This document shows, piece by piece, positions 1 through 7,807 of a stretch of DNA of 64,000 nucleotides. The translations under genes and the position numbers were made by a program. The notes under the pieces were generated by a model. The model was given only the letters and a program-made list of their open reading frames with translations. It had not been told where the DNA came from and searched no databases. The DNA lies in contig NZ_CAWVOH010000001.1 in assembly GCF_963930865.1 (NCBI RefSeq), positions 434,001 to 498,000 of the forward strand, given 5' to 3'. Within the stretch, counting starts at the first letter, position 1. Every line of letters starts with the position of its first letter. The stretch is from Eupransor demetentiae (GTDB taxonomy: Bacteria; Bacillota; Bacilli; Lactobacillales; Lactobacillaceae).

Positions 1-422
1 AATTAGCTACTAAAACCACCGTTGCTGGTGGCTTGGAAGTGCCGGACAGCCGTTTTGCCGACTGGTTCCCAAAGTTGTCCAAGTACCTCGTCATGGCTGA
101 TGCCGCTGTCGGTGGCTACGTAGTTTATGGGCCAGAACGTGACAGTACCGACCTTGGCGTCGATAAGATGGCCCAGGTCGAAGCCAAGCTCTTCCACAAT
201 GGCGAGCAGGTGGCCGAAGGAAAGTCTTCTGAAGTGCTAGGAAATCCCTTGCTCTCCTTGCAATGGTTGGTCAAGAAGTTGGCCAGCCAAGGCAAGACTT
301 TGAAGGCCGGCCAGCGCGTTTCTTCTGGAACCTTCCTCTTGCCACCAAAGCTAACTGCTGGTGAATGGAAGGTTACCTTCAATCAAGATTTCGACGATTT
401 GGTCTTGGACGTCGTTGAATGA
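1..422 (+). CDS. 2-keto-4-pentenoate hydratase-like protein, 3' part
   Basis: Only the C-terminal about 140 residues are inside the window; the frame is open to the left edge, so the start lies outside. The visible part has the look of the fumarylacetoacetate hydrolase/MhpD hydratase superfamily: a segment reading LVMADAAVGGYVV, an ALF-like run with HNGEQVAEGKSSEVLGNPL, and a closing half in which a segment like SGTFLLPPKLTAGEWKV matches the usual substrate-pocket turn of the family. Members hydrate 2-hydroxy-dienoates in aromatic catabolism, but in lactic acid bacteria the substrate is usually unknown. It ends just before a strong terminator, so it is not in an operon with the gene that follows. 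Family call moderately firm; substrate unknown. Confidence 0.7.
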   Translation, partial: LATKTTVAGGLEVPDSRFADWFPKLSKYLVMADAAVGGYVVYGPERDSTDLGVDKMAQVEAKLFHNGEQVAEGKSSEVLGNPLLSLQWLVKKLASQGKTLKAGQRVSSGTFLLPPKLTAGEWKVTFNQDFDDLVLDVVE

Positions 423-437
423 CAAATATTTATTAAG

Positions 438-462
438 AAAACACCCGAAAGGGTGTTTTTTA
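438..462 (+). terminator. Rho-independent terminator
   Basis: A 9-bp stem AAAACACCC/GGGTGTTTT around a GAAA tetraloop, followed by a T run, lies 15 bases after the stop of the hydratase-like gene. Confidence 0.9.
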
Positions 463-521
463 TTTCACATGAAAAAGCTCGCGCGCTACAATATAAGGAA
501 AGCTTTCAAAGGGGATGCGTG

Positions 522-1244
522 ATGAGTCATTTAGTATTAATTCGACATGGACAAAGTGAATGGAATGCGGCCAATCGTTTTAACGGCTGGATTGACACGC
601 AGCTATCTCCAACTGGAATTAAACAGGCACAGGCAGCCGGCCAAGCGCTAAAAGAGGAGGGGCTTGCTTTTGATGCAGCCTACTCTTCGGCTTTGTCTCG
701 AACCATTATGACGATTGATGAGGTTCTGACAACCCTAGGACAGCTCTATGTGCCTCAAACAAAGACCTGGCGTTTAAACGAGCGCCACTACGGTTCCTTG
801 CAGGGGGAGAATAAGGACGCTATGTTCGCCAAATACGGCCATGACCAAGTTCAGATTTGGCGTCGATCCTACGAGATTTTACCACCTAAAATTCATGTCT
901 TTGAACCCGAAGTTACAATCGACGGCAAGCGCTATCCTGCTTTTGACCGGCGCTATAACAAGCTAAAATACGGCCAATTACCGGTTAGTGAAAACATCCA
1001 ATCCACGGTTAAGCGCGTGCTACCCTTATGGCAGAAAAACATTCGCCCTGAACTAGAAGCAGGCAAAAATATTTTGATTGTTGCCCATGGAACTTCAGTA
1101 CGTGCCTTAACCAAAATTATTGAGGGAACCGCGCCAGCCGACATTGTGAAACTCGAAATTCCGAATGCCGAGCCGATAGTTTACAATTTCGATAACAAAT
1201 TGAACATTTTAAATAAAAAAGTCTTAAAGCAAAAAAGCCTATGA
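522..1244 (+). CDS. gpmA: 2,3-bisphosphoglycerate-dependent phosphoglycerate mutase
   Basis: Interconverts 3- and 2-phosphoglycerate in lower glycolysis (cytosol). The 240-residue product starts MSHLVLIRHGQSEWN, so the phosphorylated histidine is His9 in the RHG motif. The second active-site histidine is His189 in AHGTS, and the family signature NERHYGSLQG is present. The open frame continues upstream to 453, but the ATG at 522 follows an AAGGGG Shine-Dalgarno and gives the normal family length and N-terminus. It is monocistronic: a terminator precedes it and another overlaps its stop. Bacterial dPGM proteins are about 230-250 residues, so length is normal. Very sure. Confidence 0.95.
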   Translation: MSHLVLIRHGQSEWNAANRFNGWIDTQLSPTGIKQAQAAGQALKEEGLAFDAAYSSALSRTIMTIDEVLTTLGQLYVPQTKTWRLNERHYGSLQGENKDAMFAKYGHDQVQIWRRSYEILPPKIHVFEPEVTIDGKRYPAFDRRYNKLKYGQLPVSENIQSTVKRVLPLWQKNIRPELEAGKNILIVAHGTSVRALTKIIEGTAPADIVKLEIPNAEPIVYNFDNKLNILNKKVLKQKSL

Positions 1245-1268
1245 ATAAAGCATTCTAGGCTTTTTTAT
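1231..1268 (+). terminator. Terminator of gpmA overlapping its last codons
   Basis: An 11-bp stem AAAAAAGCCTA/TAGGCTTTTTT with T run. The 5' arm includes the last codons and stop of gpmA. Confidence 0.85.
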
Positions 1269-1328
1269 TACGGTTAAGTAACAAGTGTTGCAGAAATAAA
1301 ACAGTTTCAATACGTTTGTTCATTTCAC

Positions 1329-1357
1329 TTGTTAAAGATTTTCCTAAATGTTTAAAT
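1329..1357 (+). promoter_or_regulatory. Likely promoter of the first array adhesin gene
   Basis: TTGTTA, 17 bases, TTAAAT. The sequence is weaker than the promoters of the three following paralogs but has the same spacing. The leader between it and the ATG at 1451 is about 90 bases. Confidence 0.45.
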
Positions 1358-1450
1358 TTAACTTAAAGAGGGACTATTGAAATTTTAAGCACAGCTCTGA
1401 TTTTACCAAGATTTTAATCAGCCTCTTTGGACCCGAGGGAGGAATCGAAT

Positions 1451-3811
1451 ATGAATAAGGAATTTAATGCCAAGAACTTAAACAACAAGCTTGCCCTAGG
1501 TGTCTTTTCGATTGCTGGAATTGCGGCTGGATCAGCATTGTTAAATCAAAACAATGCCTCAGCTGACGATACCACGACGAGCAATCAGGAAAGCCAGGCA
1601 CAGGCCAATCAGGTCAGTACCGAACAGCAAAGCGTTGTTTTGCCCAGCACAACTGCCGACAAGGTAACGGAAGGTACTTCAACCTTGCCAAGTCCTGCTT
1701 TGGATCAAGCGGTTAAGGATGCTCAAGCTGATGGTTTAAAGACTCAGCAAACCGACGGCAACCACTACACTGGTACTGCCGACCAATACGACCAATTTAA
1801 GCAGGAATCAGACGCTGATTACGCTAATCAGGTTTCCCAAATTAAAAAGCAAATCCAAAAGGATAAAGCCTACGATAACGACCTGCAATATGCTAAGGAG
1901 CAAAACGCTGCCGTTGATAATGCTGCAGCAAAAGCCCAAAGCCAAGGCGTCAACGTTATCAAGGATGCCGACCAAGATGGTCTCTCCTTTAACCAAATCG
2001 AAATCGATTCGGCTAAGCAGGTTAATGATTTAAATGCCGCAACAAGTGAACAACTTAAGCGCGCTTCCGAACACGCCCAAACTGATCAAAAGGTTAAGGT
2101 TGATAATCAGGAACTGACTGACAAGGCCAAACAAGCCGAAGACGCTGGCGTTACGGTTAAGCAGGCTGCCAACCAAAGTTCGGCCACTTATGCGGATGAA
2201 TTGGCTGACAAGCAAAAGCAATTGACTGATTTGAACCAAGCCATTGCGGATCAATCAGCAGCCATGACCAAGTATCAAGCCGAAGTTGATCAGGTTAAAA
2301 AGGATAACGCTGCTAAGCAAGCCGATTACGAAGCTGCCCAAAGCAAATACGAAGCCGCTAAGGCAAAGAATCAAGAACTTCGTTATCAATTTGACCAAGA
2401 AATGTCGGACTACAAGAAGAAGCTTAACGCTTTGGAGAAGCAAGCCCAGGAGAGTGGCTATGCTAGTCAAGTCGTTAACCAGGCCTTGAAGTTGGATTCA
2501 GAACCAAACGCTAAGGTAGCTTTGACTGCCAGTCCCGACGTTCAATGGTATTACCAAGGCAAGGCCGACAGTAACGGTCCTACCTTCGATGACACTTTGC
2601 ACCCCAATTTGAAGACGGCTGATGGCCAACCAACGCAGTGGGCTCAAGCGCATTTGAACGCTGGTCAAAGTATTACGGCAGTTTACACCAACTTGAACAA
2701 TTCATCCTACGAAGGTAAGCCCATTAGCAAGGTCGTTAAGACCTTTACCTACGAAGAAAACAAGCTGGGTGAAGCCATCGAAGTTGACGTACCTACTGAT
2801 CCAACCTTGGATGTTTGGTACAACGGTTTGACCGAAGGAGGTCAGCATACCCGTGCCTTGACCGAAGTTGATAAGTTCTACGATGCTGACGGTAAGCAAA
2901 TTACTTTTGGTAACGATGCTGTCCTTACTATTGGTTCTTTGAACAACTATTACAACGGTCAAAGCAATTCCTACATCGAAAAGTCAAAGATTGACGGTGC
3001 TACCTTTATTCCAGTTAACAACGGAACCATCAAGGAACACGCCGATGGTTGGGCCTATGCTGACAAGGACAACACGACTTTCTATGACAACTGGGATAAC
3101 GACAACAGCTTGGACTTTTACATTGGTTCAGCGATTTACCGCTTGCAGCCTGGTTCAAATGAAGTCACGATTCACTTGCAAACTAATTCAGGACCAAGCG
3201 ATGGTAACCGCTGGACTTGGTCACAATCTTCAACCTCGGTACCTTTGACTGACATTCCAGCGATGCCTGCTGAACCAAAGTACGAAGCTGAAGTTCAACC
3301 GGTGGCACCAAGTTTGACGCCAGAACCAGCCAAGCCAACGACGAACGTGGCTTACCACTTGTACGACAATCCGGCGGATAACCAACCAGTGACGATTCAC
3401 TATCACAACAACATTGCACCGGATAATGCCGCCTGTGAAGTCGTGCATTACCACTACAACACCGTAACGATTGAAGACAAGACCAAGCCGGTTAATCCGC
3501 AACCTAATCCTGTTAACCCTGTAAATCCAGGGGACAAGGAACCATTCCCAGGATCGGGTCCTTTGCCAGATCCTGCGCCAGATGTTGATCCGTTCCCAGG
3601 ATATGGACCGGGCTACAATAACGTGCCGGGCGCTACTTATCCATTGCCACCAGTTGCTCCTGGTGATTACTCAACCGACATCAACGATAAGGCAGACGAC
3701 CAAGCTAATACGAAGGCTGATGATCATGCAGATGACCAAGCCAACATTGCCACCAACGATGCCTACTTCGGTGGAATCAGTTCTGGCTTGTCATATTTGC
3801 AAGAAATCTAA
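1451..3811 (+). CDS. AgI/II-like (GbpC/Spa-domain) secreted adhesin lacking a wall anchor
   Basis: First of four tandem paralogs. The 786-residue product has a signal peptide (hydrophobic core 14-31, likely cut after ASA at 38), short Ala/Asp-rich repeats about 85-250, and an Ala/Lys/Glu coiled coil about 255-340 like the A-repeats of antigen I/II. A globular region about 345-595 follows, with the block order of the GbpC/AgI-II V domain: YTNLNNSSYEGKPISKVVKTF, a DPTLDVWYN block, FYDADGKQITF and GSLNNY. A Pro-rich tail follows. The start at 1451 fits the GAGGGAGGA ribosome binding site; the frame opens earlier, at 1427. Oddity: its end, about NDAYFGGISSGLSYLQEI, aligns with the start of the membrane segment of its paralogs but stops there. 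There is no LPxTG-like motif, full membrane span or basic tail, and no clear terminator follows. It may be released, or be a 3'-truncated gene. Ligand unknown. Confidence 0.75.
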   Translation: MNKEFNAKNLNNKLALGVFSIAGIAAGSALLNQNNASADDTTTSNQESQAQANQVSTEQQSVVLPSTTADKVTEGTSTLPSPALDQAVKDAQADGLKTQQTDGNHYTGTADQYDQFKQESDADYANQVSQIKKQIQKDKAYDNDLQYAKEQNAAVDNAAAKAQSQGVNVIKDADQDGLSFNQIEIDSAKQVNDLNAATSEQLKRASEHAQTDQKVKVDNQELTDKAKQAEDAGVTVKQAANQSSATYADELADKQKQLTDLNQAIADQSAAMTKYQAEVDQVKKDNAAKQADYEAAQSKYEAAKAKNQELRYQFDQEMSDYKKKLNALEKQAQESGYASQVVNQALKLDSEPNAKVALTASPDVQWYYQGKADSNGPTFDDTLHPNLKTADGQPTQWAQAHLNAGQSITAVYTNLNNSSYEGKPISKVVKTFTYEENKLGEAIEVDVPTDPTLDVWYNGLTEGGQHTRALTEVDKFYDADGKQITFGNDAVLTIGSLNNYYNGQSNSYIEKSKIDGATFIPVNNGTIKEHADGWAYADKDNTTFYDNWDNDNSLDFYIGSAIYRLQPGSNEVTIHLQTNSGPSDGNRWTWSQSSTSVPLTDIPAMPAEPKYEAEVQPVAPSLTPEPAKPTTNVAYHLYDNPADNQPVTIHYHNNIAPDNAACEVVHYHYNTVTIEDKTKPVNPQPNPVNPVNPGDKEPFPGSGPLPDPAPDVDPFPGYGPGYNNVPGATYPLPPVAPGDYSTDINDKADDQANTKADDHADDQANIATNDAYFGGISSGLSYLQEI

Positions 3812-3914
3812 AATGTTCACATGCTTTTTAGAACCTTTCTTAACTAAATCGGTTTATTTATTAAACTTTTTGAATTAATTAGTATCTATATCCAAATTAT
3901 ACGGTCTATACCGC

Positions 3915-3943
3915 TTGATAATTAAAAATTTAAAAGCTATATT
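3915..3943 (+). promoter_or_regulatory. Promoter of the second array gene (shared array promoter type)
   Basis: GCTTGATAA context with -35 TTGATA (3915-3920), a 17-base spacer and -10 TATATT (3938-3943). The same GCTTGATA box with a 17-base spacer precedes the two following paralogs. Confidence 0.7.
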
Positions 3944-3956
3944 TGACATATGGATG

Positions 3957-3971
3957 TTAAGGAATTCTTAA
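3957..3971 (+). repeat. Inverted repeat in the leader of the second array gene
   Basis: TTAAG-GAATT-CTTAA lies just downstream of the predicted transcription start. Related TTAAGAAT/ATTCTTAA repeats occur at the same place in front of the next two paralogs, so a shared operator or 5'-mRNA structure is likely. Confidence 0.55.
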
Positions 3972-4023
3972 TATTCGAACGATTTAGAATCTTTGGAGAG
4001 ATCTATTTACGAGGGAGAACTCA

Positions 4024-5190
4024 ATGAAAGAACAGACTAACATCGCTGCTAATAACAGCCTTAAAACGAAGTTAGCTCTAGGTGTCTTTTCAGTCGCTGG
4101 ATTGACGGCTACTGCAGGATTGATGAATAACATCACTGCCAGTGCTGATGACACCACAACTAATGAAAACACTAGTCAAAATCAAGAGACTGCTAACGCA
4201 GCCAACACGCAGGCCTACGCACTACCTGCCAGCCAAGCAACTGCTGCACAAGCTGATGTACCAGCTGGTAAGAACATTTTGCCAAGCCCTTCACTTGACG
4301 ATGCTGTCAAGAAGGCCCAAGATGCTGGAATCAGCACAAAGCAAGTTGACGGAAACACTTACAAGGGTACCCCTGCTCAATACCAAGATATTTTGGATGA
4401 ATCTGATTCAGATTACGCTGACCAAGTCGGTAACATTCTTGCTCAAATCACTGATTTCAATGGTTACAACAAGAAGGCTGATGCCGCTACTGATCAGTTG
4501 GAAGATTTGAACAACTTGGTTGCCAAGGCACAACAATCTGGTGTTGATGTCAACCAAGACCCTCAAACGACTGGTTTGAACTTCACTCAAATCAAGGATG
4601 ACTACAACGCACAAATCAAAGCATTGCAAGACGCAATCAACGCCAAGCATGCAAACGATTCTGACATTGCCCAAGACAACTACTTGATCGATCAGGCAGT
4701 TGCTGCAGCCAAGGATGCTGGTGTAAAGGTAAAGCAAACTGCTGATGTTGCTTTTGATGATTCAGATGCAATGTACAAGGATGTACTTAGCCAATACTCA
4801 GCATTGAACGCACCAGCTGGCACTACAGTAACCTTCCATCACTACACGGCTAAGAAGGTTGTCGTTAACTATCACGTTAACCAATTGCCTAAGAACGCTG
4901 CTGCTGACACCATCAACTATCACTACAATCAAAGTGATATTGAAGGCGGCGATGTAAAGCCTCAACCAGTTCCAACGCCAGCCCACCATGACAAGCACCA
5001 CAAGCATGGTCAGCACTTTGCACCCGTTGCGCCAGTTTTCGTTGATGGTCATGGTCATCACGCCAAGTCAGCTTTGCCAGCAACTGCTAAGCAAGCTGAA
5101 ACCATCTCAAACTCAGCTGCCTACTTCTTCGGAATCAGTGCAGCAATGTCATTGGTTGCTGCCTTCGCACTTCGTCGCAAGGAAAACTAA
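4024..5190 (+). CDS. Short array surface protein without GbpC core, LPATA anchor
   Basis: Second paralog, 388 residues. The signal peptide (core 17-34, likely cut after ASA at 41) and the Ala/Asp repeat region (about 85-255: DDAVKKAQDAGI, DESDSDYADQVGNILAQI, VAKAQQSGVDVNQ) are nearly the same as in the next gene. It then jumps directly to the wall-proximal module TFHHYTAKKVVVNYHVNQLPKN. The coiled coil and the whole GbpC-like domain of its sisters are absent, which looks like a clean internal deletion. The C-terminus carries LPATA at 351-355, a hydrophobic span and RRKEN. LPATA departs from LPxTG at the fifth position, so sortase recognition is uncertain. Start set by GAGGGAG upstream of ATG 4024. 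It probably acts at the cell surface; function unknown. Confidence 0.75.
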   Translation: MKEQTNIAANNSLKTKLALGVFSVAGLTATAGLMNNITASADDTTTNENTSQNQETANAANTQAYALPASQATAAQADVPAGKNILPSPSLDDAVKKAQDAGISTKQVDGNTYKGTPAQYQDILDESDSDYADQVGNILAQITDFNGYNKKADAATDQLEDLNNLVAKAQQSGVDVNQDPQTTGLNFTQIKDDYNAQIKALQDAINAKHANDSDIAQDNYLIDQAVAAAKDAGVKVKQTADVAFDDSDAMYKDVLSQYSALNAPAGTTVTFHHYTAKKVVVNYHVNQLPKNAAADTINYHYNQSDIEGGDVKPQPVPTPAHHDKHHKHGQHFAPVAPVFVDGHGHHAKSALPATAKQAETISNSAAYFFGISAAMSLVAAFALRRKEN

Positions 5191-5200
5191 TTTCATAAAG

Positions 5201-5227
5201 AAAAAACAGGGGATTCCCTGTTTTTTT
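5201..5227 (+). terminator. Terminator of second array gene
   Basis: AAAACAGGGG/CCCTGTTTTTTT hairpin directly after the stop. The two later paralogs have nearly the same terminator. Confidence 0.9.
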
Positions 5228-5300
5228 ATTGTTCTAATTCTATTTTAATCGACACATTACTTTTAATTGTTCAATCTTGCGCATTTTAACCAACTAATGC

Positions 5301-5329
5301 TTGATAAATAATATACTTTAGTCTAAATT
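5301..5329 (+). promoter_or_regulatory. Promoter of third array gene
   Basis: TTGATA (5301-5306), 17 bases, TAAATT (5324-5329). It is preceded by TTTTAACCAACTAATGC, which recurs almost exactly in front of the fourth gene. Confidence 0.7.
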
Positions 5330-5358
5330 ATGACTAGGAACATTAAGATTTGTTTAAT

Positions 5359-5370
5359 ATTCTTAAGAAT
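5359..5370 (+). repeat. Palindrome ATTCTTAAGAAT in leader of third array gene
   Basis: Perfect 12-base palindrome, with a further TTAAGA copy at 5343-5348, placed like the repeats before the second and fourth genes. Confidence 0.55.
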
Positions 5371-5404
5371 TTGGAATAGTACATGTTTTTGAGGGAGAAA
5401 ATCG

Positions 5405-7588
5405 ATGAAAGAGCAAACCAATGCCGCTGTCAATAACGGCTTAAAAAACAAGTTAGCTCTGGGTGTCTTTTCAATTGCTGGTTTGACGGCAACGGCAGGT
5501 ATGATGAATACTCTGACAGCCAGTGCTGACGATACCAAGCCAGTTACGAATGTGAACCAGGATGCACAAAATGTAAGCGCAGCTGACGTTCAGCAATATG
5601 CTTTGCCTCAGCAAGCAGCTGATTCACAGCAGGGTGCTGCCAATGACGCAGTCCCAACTGGTAAGAATCTGTTGCCAAATTCAACGCTGGATGATGCTGT
5701 TAAAAAGGCCCAAGATGCTGGCATTAATACGAAACAGGTCGATGGCAACACCTACAAGGGAACTCCTGATCAATACCAGGATGTCCTTGACGAATCTGAT
5801 TCAGATTACGCCGACCAAGTTGGAAACATCCTTGCTCAAATCACTGATTTCAATGGTTACAACAAGAAGCTTGATGCTACGAACGGCCAACTAGAAGATT
5901 TAAATAACTTGGTTGCTAAGGCACAACAGTCTGGGGTTGATGTGAACCAGGAAGCCCAGCGAAAGGGTCTTAATTTCTCTGAAATCAAGGATGACTACGC
6001 TGCTCAAATCCAAATTTTGCAAGATGCAATTAACCAAAAGGATCAAAAGGATTCAACGATTGCACAAGCTAACCACTCTGTTGACCAGGCTGCTAAGGCT
6101 GCCAAAGATGCGGGTGTGGATGTTGATCAAAGTGCTGACCAAGCAGGCGATGACATCAATTGGACCAACAACGATGCCAAGAGTCAAGTTGCTGCTTTGG
6201 TTGCGGCCAAGACTAAGCGTGACGCCGACATGGCTGCCTATAATAAGGCAGTTCAGGATTGGAACAACAAGTATGGTAACGGTAAGGTTGCCAGCTACAC
6301 TTCTGAAGCGTTGAGCCAAGCTTTGCATTTGAACGCAGAACCAAACGCAACGGTAACGGTTAATAAAAGCGGCGATGCTGAATGGACGATTTACAGCGGA
6401 AGCGCTGATAAGCCTGACACGGTTTCAGATAAGGCAGTTGCCAATCCTACCTATGACAAAGTCGTTGATACCAATGGTAAGCCATTGCTATGGACTCGTG
6501 TAAATCTTGGACAAAATGGTACAGCTACCGCCGTTTACACTAACTTGAGCAACTCAACTTACCGCGGTCAAACCATTTCAAAGATTGTTAAAACTTTCAG
6601 TTATGATGATGATTCAACTGACCGCAACTTGGATATTGATATCCCGAATGATCCAAGCATGGACGTTTGGTACAACGACAGTTATGACACGATGAAAAAC
6701 CATCCTTCAGCGCATACCCGTGCTTTGAAGGAAGTTGACCAGTACTTTGATGCCGACGGCAACCAAATTACTTTCGGTCCTGATGCTGTCATTACCATGG
6801 GTTCATTGAACAACTATACTTTTGCCGGTAGTCCAGATAATGGTCACATCGAAATGGCGAAGATTGATAATTCTCATTTTGTACCGATTAATAACGGAAA
6901 TGTGACGATGCATTCCGATGGTTGGGCTTACCATGACAAGGATGATTCTTCTAACGAAAATGACCGAAAGGCATGGGACCAAGTCGGAGGCGATAACTTC
7001 TACAAGGGAACTGCAGTCTTCCGTTTGAACGAAGGTACCAAAGACGTTACTATCCACATGGCCACTAAGGTTGGATCAAAGGATGAAAACCGTTGGACAT
7101 GGGGTCAGAGCTCAACGCTTATCCCAGGTGGTAAGAATGCAGAAGGTCCTGTATATCCTGTACCAGCAAAGATTTCCTTCCACCACTACAAGTCAACTAA
7201 GGCTGTAACAGCAAATTATCACGTTGATCAGTTGCCTAAGAATGATGCGGCTAACACAATCAACTATCATTATAACTACAGTGACATTACGCCGGATGGA
7301 AATGGCGGACATGGTGGTCACCACGATAACGGTGGCAACGGTGGTCATCACGATCACGGCGATCACCACGATAATGGTGGAAAGCACGGCCATGATCACT
7401 TTGATCCAGCAGGATTTAAGCACCTTGCTTTCGACACGAAGAAGGGCGCCAAGAATTCTGCTTTGCCTGAAACTGCTAAGACAGCAGCATCAACGCAAAC
7501 TATTTCAACAGCAAGTGCCTACTTCTTTGGCATTAGCGTTGCTATGTCATTGGTTGCTGCTTTCGCATTACGTCGTAAGGAACAATAA
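5405..7588 (+). CDS. AgI/II-like (GbpC/Spa-domain) wall-anchored adhesin, LPETA
   Basis: Third paralog, 727 residues. Signal peptide about 1-41. Ala/Asp repeats about 90-255 share near-identical stretches with the second gene, followed by a short helical linker. The GbpC/AgI-II V-like domain about 300-570 has YTNLSNSTYRGQTISKIV, DPSMDVWYN, DADGNQITF, SLNNYTF, HSDGWAY and WTWGQSST. A module beginning KISFHHYKST comes next, then a Gly/His/Asp-rich stretch about 632-665 and the sorting signal LPETA at 687 with membrane span and RRKEQ. In streptococcal AgI/II the V domain binds salivary or glucan ligands; here the ligand is unknown. LPETA rather than LPETG may mean altered sortase use. It has its own promoter and terminator. 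Confidence 0.82.
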   Translation: MKEQTNAAVNNGLKNKLALGVFSIAGLTATAGMMNTLTASADDTKPVTNVNQDAQNVSAADVQQYALPQQAADSQQGAANDAVPTGKNLLPNSTLDDAVKKAQDAGINTKQVDGNTYKGTPDQYQDVLDESDSDYADQVGNILAQITDFNGYNKKLDATNGQLEDLNNLVAKAQQSGVDVNQEAQRKGLNFSEIKDDYAAQIQILQDAINQKDQKDSTIAQANHSVDQAAKAAKDAGVDVDQSADQAGDDINWTNNDAKSQVAALVAAKTKRDADMAAYNKAVQDWNNKYGNGKVASYTSEALSQALHLNAEPNATVTVNKSGDAEWTIYSGSADKPDTVSDKAVANPTYDKVVDTNGKPLLWTRVNLGQNGTATAVYTNLSNSTYRGQTISKIVKTFSYDDDSTDRNLDIDIPNDPSMDVWYNDSYDTMKNHPSAHTRALKEVDQYFDADGNQITFGPDAVITMGSLNNYTFAGSPDNGHIEMAKIDNSHFVPINNGNVTMHSDGWAYHDKDDSSNENDRKAWDQVGGDNFYKGTAVFRLNEGTKDVTIHMATKVGSKDENRWTWGQSSTLIPGGKNAEGPVYPVPAKISFHHYKSTKAVTANYHVDQLPKNDAANTINYHYNYSDITPDGNGGHGGHHDNGGNGGHHDHGDHHDNGGKHGHDHFDPAGFKHLAFDTKKGAKNSALPETAKTAASTQTISTASAYFFGISVAMSLVAAFALRRKEQ

Positions 7589-7595
7589 TACTTTC

Positions 7596-7622
7596 AAAAA
7601 ACAGGGGAGACCCTGTTTTTTT
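7596..7622 (+). terminator. Terminator of third array gene
   Basis: AAAAACAGGGgagaCCCTGTTTTT hairpin and T run. It forms part of a block of roughly 140 bases nearly identical to the end of the fourth gene. Confidence 0.9.
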
Positions 7623-7697
7623 ATTGACTAAAAAGCACATTATAATAAACAAAAACACTAATATTGTTAATTTTTACTCCATTTAACCAACTAATGC

Positions 7698-7726
7698 TTG
7701 ATAAATACGAGACATCCTGTAAGATT
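7698..7726 (+). promoter_or_regulatory. Promoter of fourth array gene
   Basis: TTGATA (7698-7703), 17 bases, AAGATT (7721-7726), with the conserved AACCAACTAATGC box upstream. Confidence 0.65.
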
Positions 7727-7738
7727 ATGCCTAGGAAG

Positions 7739-7764
7739 CTTAAGAATCGGTAAATATTCTTAAG
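7739..7764 (+). repeat. Inverted repeat CTTAAGAAT/ATTCTTAAG in leader of fourth array gene
   Basis: Nine-base arms match perfectly around an 8-base loop (7739-7747 and 7756-7764), about 15 bases after the predicted start of transcription. It could be an operator or a 5' stabilising hairpin. Confidence 0.6.
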
Positions 7765-7807
7765 ATTATAAAGTAGTGCGTGTTTCCATTTTGAGGGAGA
7801 ATAGTAA

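Noticed and set aside
1427..1450. Upstream start for the first adhesin
   Set aside because: The eight extra residues come from the ribosome binding site itself (GAGGGAGGA); the ATG at 1451 gives the same N-terminus as the paralogs.
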